Positions 5,839-7,836 of a DNA stretch of 7,836 nt are shown here, piece after piece. Below the pieces are notes generated by a model. It searched no databases and had not been told where the DNA came from. It saw only the letters and a list, made by a program, of their open reading frames with translations. The DNA is taken from assembly GCA_016190585.1 (NCBI GenBank), contig JACPQH010000063.1:1-7836 (forward strand). Reading direction: 5' to 3'. Made by a program: the position numbers and the translations under genes. Each line of letters begins with the position of its first letter. Position 1 is the stretch's first letter. This DNA comes from Chloroflexota bacterium. Its GTDB lineage: Bacteria > Chloroflexota > Dehalococcoidia > Dehalococcoidales > RBG-16-60-22.

Positions 5839-6537
5839 CTACTTCTTCTCTTCGGTCTTACCGGAAACCACGCCGCGCTCGCTGTCGATATCCGCCCGGC
5901 GCGGCCCGCCCGACAGGCTGGTGCTCCAGTTCTTGACCAGTACGATCTCGTCCAGCTCCTCCAGGCGCCCTGTTTCCTGGAGCCGGTCGTATATCAACTG
6001 CCAGGCGCAGGGAATATCCCGGGAAATCTCGCAGCGTCCTCCGGTTGAGCCGCCGCACGGCCCGTTGAGGAGCGACTTGGCGCACCTGACCAGCGGGCAG
6101 ATAGCGGCGGTCCTGCCCAGAAGGCAACTGCCGCACTGCAAGCATACCTCGGTGAAATGGCCCGGGCTCTCCTCCATGCCGAGAAACAGGGTATCCAGGG
6201 CGGGATAGACCGCCCGGGTTTTCCCCAGGTAGAAGGCGATGTTCTGCACCCCCATGGCGCAGGTCATCGCCAGGACGCCGTCGGCGGTCGCTATCTCGGC
6301 GGCGGCGCCGCGCAAGGCTTCCCCGGTCAGCTCGTCGCAGGCGGTGGGGATGACCATCCAGCCGGTAACCTTCCTGCCGCCGTCTTCCAGCTTCTGCTTC
6401 ATCGCCAGTACCTCGGCCTTGCCCCCGGTACGGCACAGGGTGGCGCAGGTGCCGCAGCCGATTACGTAGACCGACCGGAATTTTTCGAGATAGCGCATGA
6501 CCTCCTCGGCCGGTTTTTGCGCGGTTACCGTCTTCAT
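5839..6537 (-). CDS. metV: MetV-like Fe-S/zinc subunit of methylene-THF reductase (MTHFR C-terminal domain family)
   Basis: A 232-residue cysteine-rich protein of the family that partners MetF in acetogens (MetV; MTHFR C-terminal domain family). It has 13 cysteines: C28-x2-C31-x3-C35 (IGCGTCATLC), C67, C93, C132-x2-C135-x2-C138 followed by C147 and C152 (VCLQCGSCLLG...CPLVRC), C161 in the family signature NGPCGG, C169 and C177. In known MetVF complexes MetV carries Fe-S clusters that pass electrons from a redox module to the MetF flavin. Here it follows a NuoF-type subunit, which suggests NADH as donor. The ATG at 6537 is preferred over an in-frame ATG 15 bp upstream because GAGGGGG (6544-6550) is six bases before it. 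The frame stays open further upstream to 6789, but that part overlaps nuoF and is not protein-like. The Lys/Glu-rich tail (SGKTEEKK) ends 12 bp before the kinase gene. Confidence 0.88.
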   Translation of the reverse strand: MKTVTAQKPAEEVMRYLEKFRSVYVIGCGTCATLCRTGGKAEVLAMKQKLEDGGRKVTGWMVIPTACDELTGEALRGAAAEIATADGVLAMTCAMGVQNIAFYLGKTRAVYPALDTLFLGMEESPGHFTEVCLQCGSCLLGRTAAICPLVRCAKSLLNGPCGGSTGGRCEISRDIPCAWQLIYDRLQETGRLEELDEIVLVKNWSTSLSGGPRRADIDSERGVVSGKTEEKK

Positions 6538-6543
6538 AATTCG

Positions 6544-6550
6544 CCCCCTC
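6544..6550 (-). promoter_or_regulatory. Ribosome binding site deciding the metV start
   Basis: GAGGGGG lies six bases before the ATG at 6537. The alternative in-frame ATG at 6552-6550 overlaps this site and has no good Shine-Dalgarno of its own. Confidence 0.5.
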
Positions 6551-6569
6551 ATCTGCGTCCCGACATCGC

Positions 6570-7760
6570 TCAGTTGTCTCCGAGCCGGCCCCCAAAGGCT
6601 TCCGGGAAATATTCCAGGCTGTCCATGACCGCGAAAGGCGCCGCCTGGCCCAGCCCACACAGCGATGACGCCATCATGGCGCCGGCCAGCGGGCCGAAAG
6701 CCTTGAGGTCCTTCTTGGAGCCGGCGCCGCGCCGGAACCTCTCCAGCATCTCCACCAGGACCTCCGTCCCCTGCCGGCAGGGCGTGCACTTGCCGCAGGA
6801 CTCCTCCGCCAGGAACTCCATCGTCCGGTAAACGATATCGATGATATCGCGGCTGGTGTTGAACACCGTCACCGCGCCGGCGCCGAGTATGCCCTCGAAA
6901 GCTAGCGGCGCGTCGATCTTATCATATGGCAGCAGCCGGCCGGTAGCCCCGCCCACCTGCACCAGTTTGATGTCCCGGGCCTGACCCAGGCCTTCTACCA
7001 GCTCGCGCAGGGTGCTGCCCATCACCATTTCGTAGACGCCGGGCCGCGCCACGTCGCCGCTGAGGGAAAAGACCTTGGTGCCCTTGCTGCGCTCGGTACC
7101 CATCTGGCTGAACCACCCCGCGCCGTGAAGCAGCAGCGGCGGGATATTCATGAGGGTCTCGACATTGCTTATCGTGGTAGGCTTGCCGAAGAGACCGGCG
7201 ATGGTTGGGAAAGGCGGGCGGTAGCGGGACTCCCCGCGCTTGCCCTCGATGGACTCCATCAGGGCCGACTCCTCGCCGCAGACGTAGGCCCCGGCGCCCT
7301 CCCTTATCTCGATGCTGAAGCCCGGCAAGTATGCCCGGCACTGGTCAATAGCGTTCTGAAGTTGTCCCAGCAGTCGCCGGTACTCGGCGCGCAGGTAGAT
7401 AAAACCCTTGTTCGCGCCGACGGCGTAGCCGGCGATGGCCAGCCCCTCGACCAGGGTGAACGGGTCGTTCTGAAGGATGTAGCGGTCTTTGAAGGTGCCG
7501 ACCTCGCCCTCGTCGGCGTTGCAGATGGCGTACTTTTCCTCGCCCGGCGATTTCCGGGCTCCCTCCCACTTCAGCCCGCAGGGGAAACCCGCCCCGCCGC
7601 GACCCCGCAGTCCGGACGCCTTCACCTCGCCGATGACCCCCTCCGGCCCCAGCTCCCGCGCTTTTTGCAAGGCCTTAAAGCCCTCCTTTTCCAGGTAAGA
7701 ACTTACCAGGCCGGGGTTAATTATCCCGCAGTTCCTTAGCACCACCCGCTTTTCCGGCAT
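6570..7760 (-). CDS. nuoF: NADH-oxidising flavoprotein, NuoF / HymB type
   Basis: A 396-residue NuoF-family subunit that binds FMN, NADH and one [4Fe-4S] cluster. Motifs in order: the glycine-rich FMN loop GLRGRGGAGFPCGLKW (50-65), CNADEGEVGTFKDR (80-93), GAGAYVCGEESALMESIEG (155-173), RPPFPTIAGLFGKPTTISNV (181-200), and the N3-type cluster C322-x2-C325-x2-C328-x39-C368 (SCGKCTPCRQG...LCGLGQ). It is a minimal NuoF: no N-terminal thioredoxin-like domain and no added C-terminal ferredoxins as in HydB of bifurcating hydrogenases. Position 61 is Cys where most relatives I recall have Thr or Ala. The ATG follows AAGGAGG (7765-7771) by 4 nt. It lies 32 bp after a probable nuoE and 32 bp before metV. 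Likely role: take hydride from NADH and feed electrons to a partner, plausibly MetV/MetF. A formate dehydrogenase or hydrogenase further upstream cannot be excluded. Confidence 0.93.
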   Translation of the reverse strand: MPEKRVVLRNCGIINPGLVSSYLEKEGFKALQKARELGPEGVIGEVKASGLRGRGGAGFPCGLKWEGARKSPGEEKYAICNADEGEVGTFKDRYILQNDPFTLVEGLAIAGYAVGANKGFIYLRAEYRRLLGQLQNAIDQCRAYLPGFSIEIREGAGAYVCGEESALMESIEGKRGESRYRPPFPTIAGLFGKPTTISNVETLMNIPPLLLHGAGWFSQMGTERSKGTKVFSLSGDVARPGVYEMVMGSTLRELVEGLGQARDIKLVQVGGATGRLLPYDKIDAPLAFEGILGAGAVTVFNTSRDIIDIVYRTMEFLAEESCGKCTPCRQGTEVLVEMLERFRRGAGSKKDLKAFGPLAGAMMASSLCGLGQAAPFAVMDSLEYFPEAFGGRLGDN

Positions 7761-7792
7761 TGGACCTCCTTACCGGGGAACCGATGTACTAC

Positions 7793-7836
7793 TTACCTGT
7801 ATCTTGCCAGTATGTTCAGGATTTTTTCCGGGGTCA
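7793..7836 (-). CDS. nuoE: C-terminal end of a probable NuoE / HymA-type [2Fe-2S] subunit, 5' partial
   Basis: On the - strand, from the right edge, one frame reads TPEKILNILARYR followed by TAA (7795-7793); the preceding residue, cut by the edge, has a codon ending in TG (Leu, Met or Val). NuoE-family proteins commonly end in a very similar LTPEKVDEILAKY-type tail, and NuoE is normally encoded just before NuoF, as here (gap 32 bp, containing the nuoF ribosome binding site). The cluster cysteines lie outside the window, so this rests on 13 residues plus position. If right, the pair forms a complete NADH-to-Fe-S input module. Confidence 0.6.
   Translation of the reverse strand, partial: TPEKILNILARYR

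Noticed and set aside
5023..6048. A 341-codon open frame on the + strand
   Set aside because: It is antisense to the kinase and metV; the translation is rich in His, Gln and Asp with no recognisable motif.
6538..6789. N-terminal extension of metV into nuoF
   Set aside because: The extension overlaps the well-conserved nuoF C-terminus in another frame, and a ribosome site sits directly before the ATG at 6537.

Overview
This window holds a C1/redox gene cluster from what is probably an anaerobic, GC-rich bacterium. The gene content (methylene-tetrahydrofolate reductase MetF with its iron-sulfur partner MetV, NADH-dehydrogenase-type NuoE/NuoF, and ferredoxin/flavin electron-transfer subunits) fits a user of the Wood-Ljungdahl (reductive acetyl-CoA) methyl branch. 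Overall character suggests Chloroflexota (Dehalococcoidia-like) or a Desulfobacterota-type anaerobe. That assignment is an inference, not something the sequence proves. No rRNA, tRNA, mobile element or CRISPR array is seen.

Layout. On the + strand, 1-1499 carries two overlapping genes (TAATG junction): the 3' part of a protein with two [4Fe-4S] motifs, and a complete FAD/NAD(P)H oxidoreductase with a [2Fe-2S] domain, resembling the AsrA/AsrB or sulfhydrogenase beta/gamma pairs. A 131-bp convergent intergenic region with small palindromes follows. Everything from 1631 to the right edge is on the - strand. In transcription order it is: the last codons of a probable nuoE, nuoF (7760-6570), metV (6537-5839), a membrane histidine kinase (5826-4357), metF2 (4360-3443), two stand-alone receiver proteins (3424-3035 and 3013-2612), and a second metF (2509-1631). 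Gaps are 10-35 nt up to the second receiver gene, and kinase and metF2 overlap by ATGA, so nuoE to the second receiver looks like one operon. A terminator-like hairpin lies in the 102-bp gap before the last metF.

How the genes may work together. NuoE/NuoF would take electrons from NADH and pass them through Fe-S clusters to MetV, which feeds the flavin of MetF for reduction of methylene-THF to methyl-THF. NuoEF would thus replace the RnfC2 or HdrABC-MvhD modules known in acetogen MetVF complexes. The most striking point is the kinase between metV and metF2. It has six predicted membrane helices, a GGIENPF segment after the third helix that fits the GGXXNPF quinone-binding motif of RegB/PrrB redox sensors, and a single cysteine (C303) in the dimerisation domain, as RegB has a redox-active cysteine there. 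No DNA-binding output is encoded here: both nearby regulators are bare receiver domains sharing an unusual five-residue expansion before the conserved DY-x-x-KP segment. The cluster may therefore be a quinone/redox-sensing signalling system built into a methylene-THF reductase operon.
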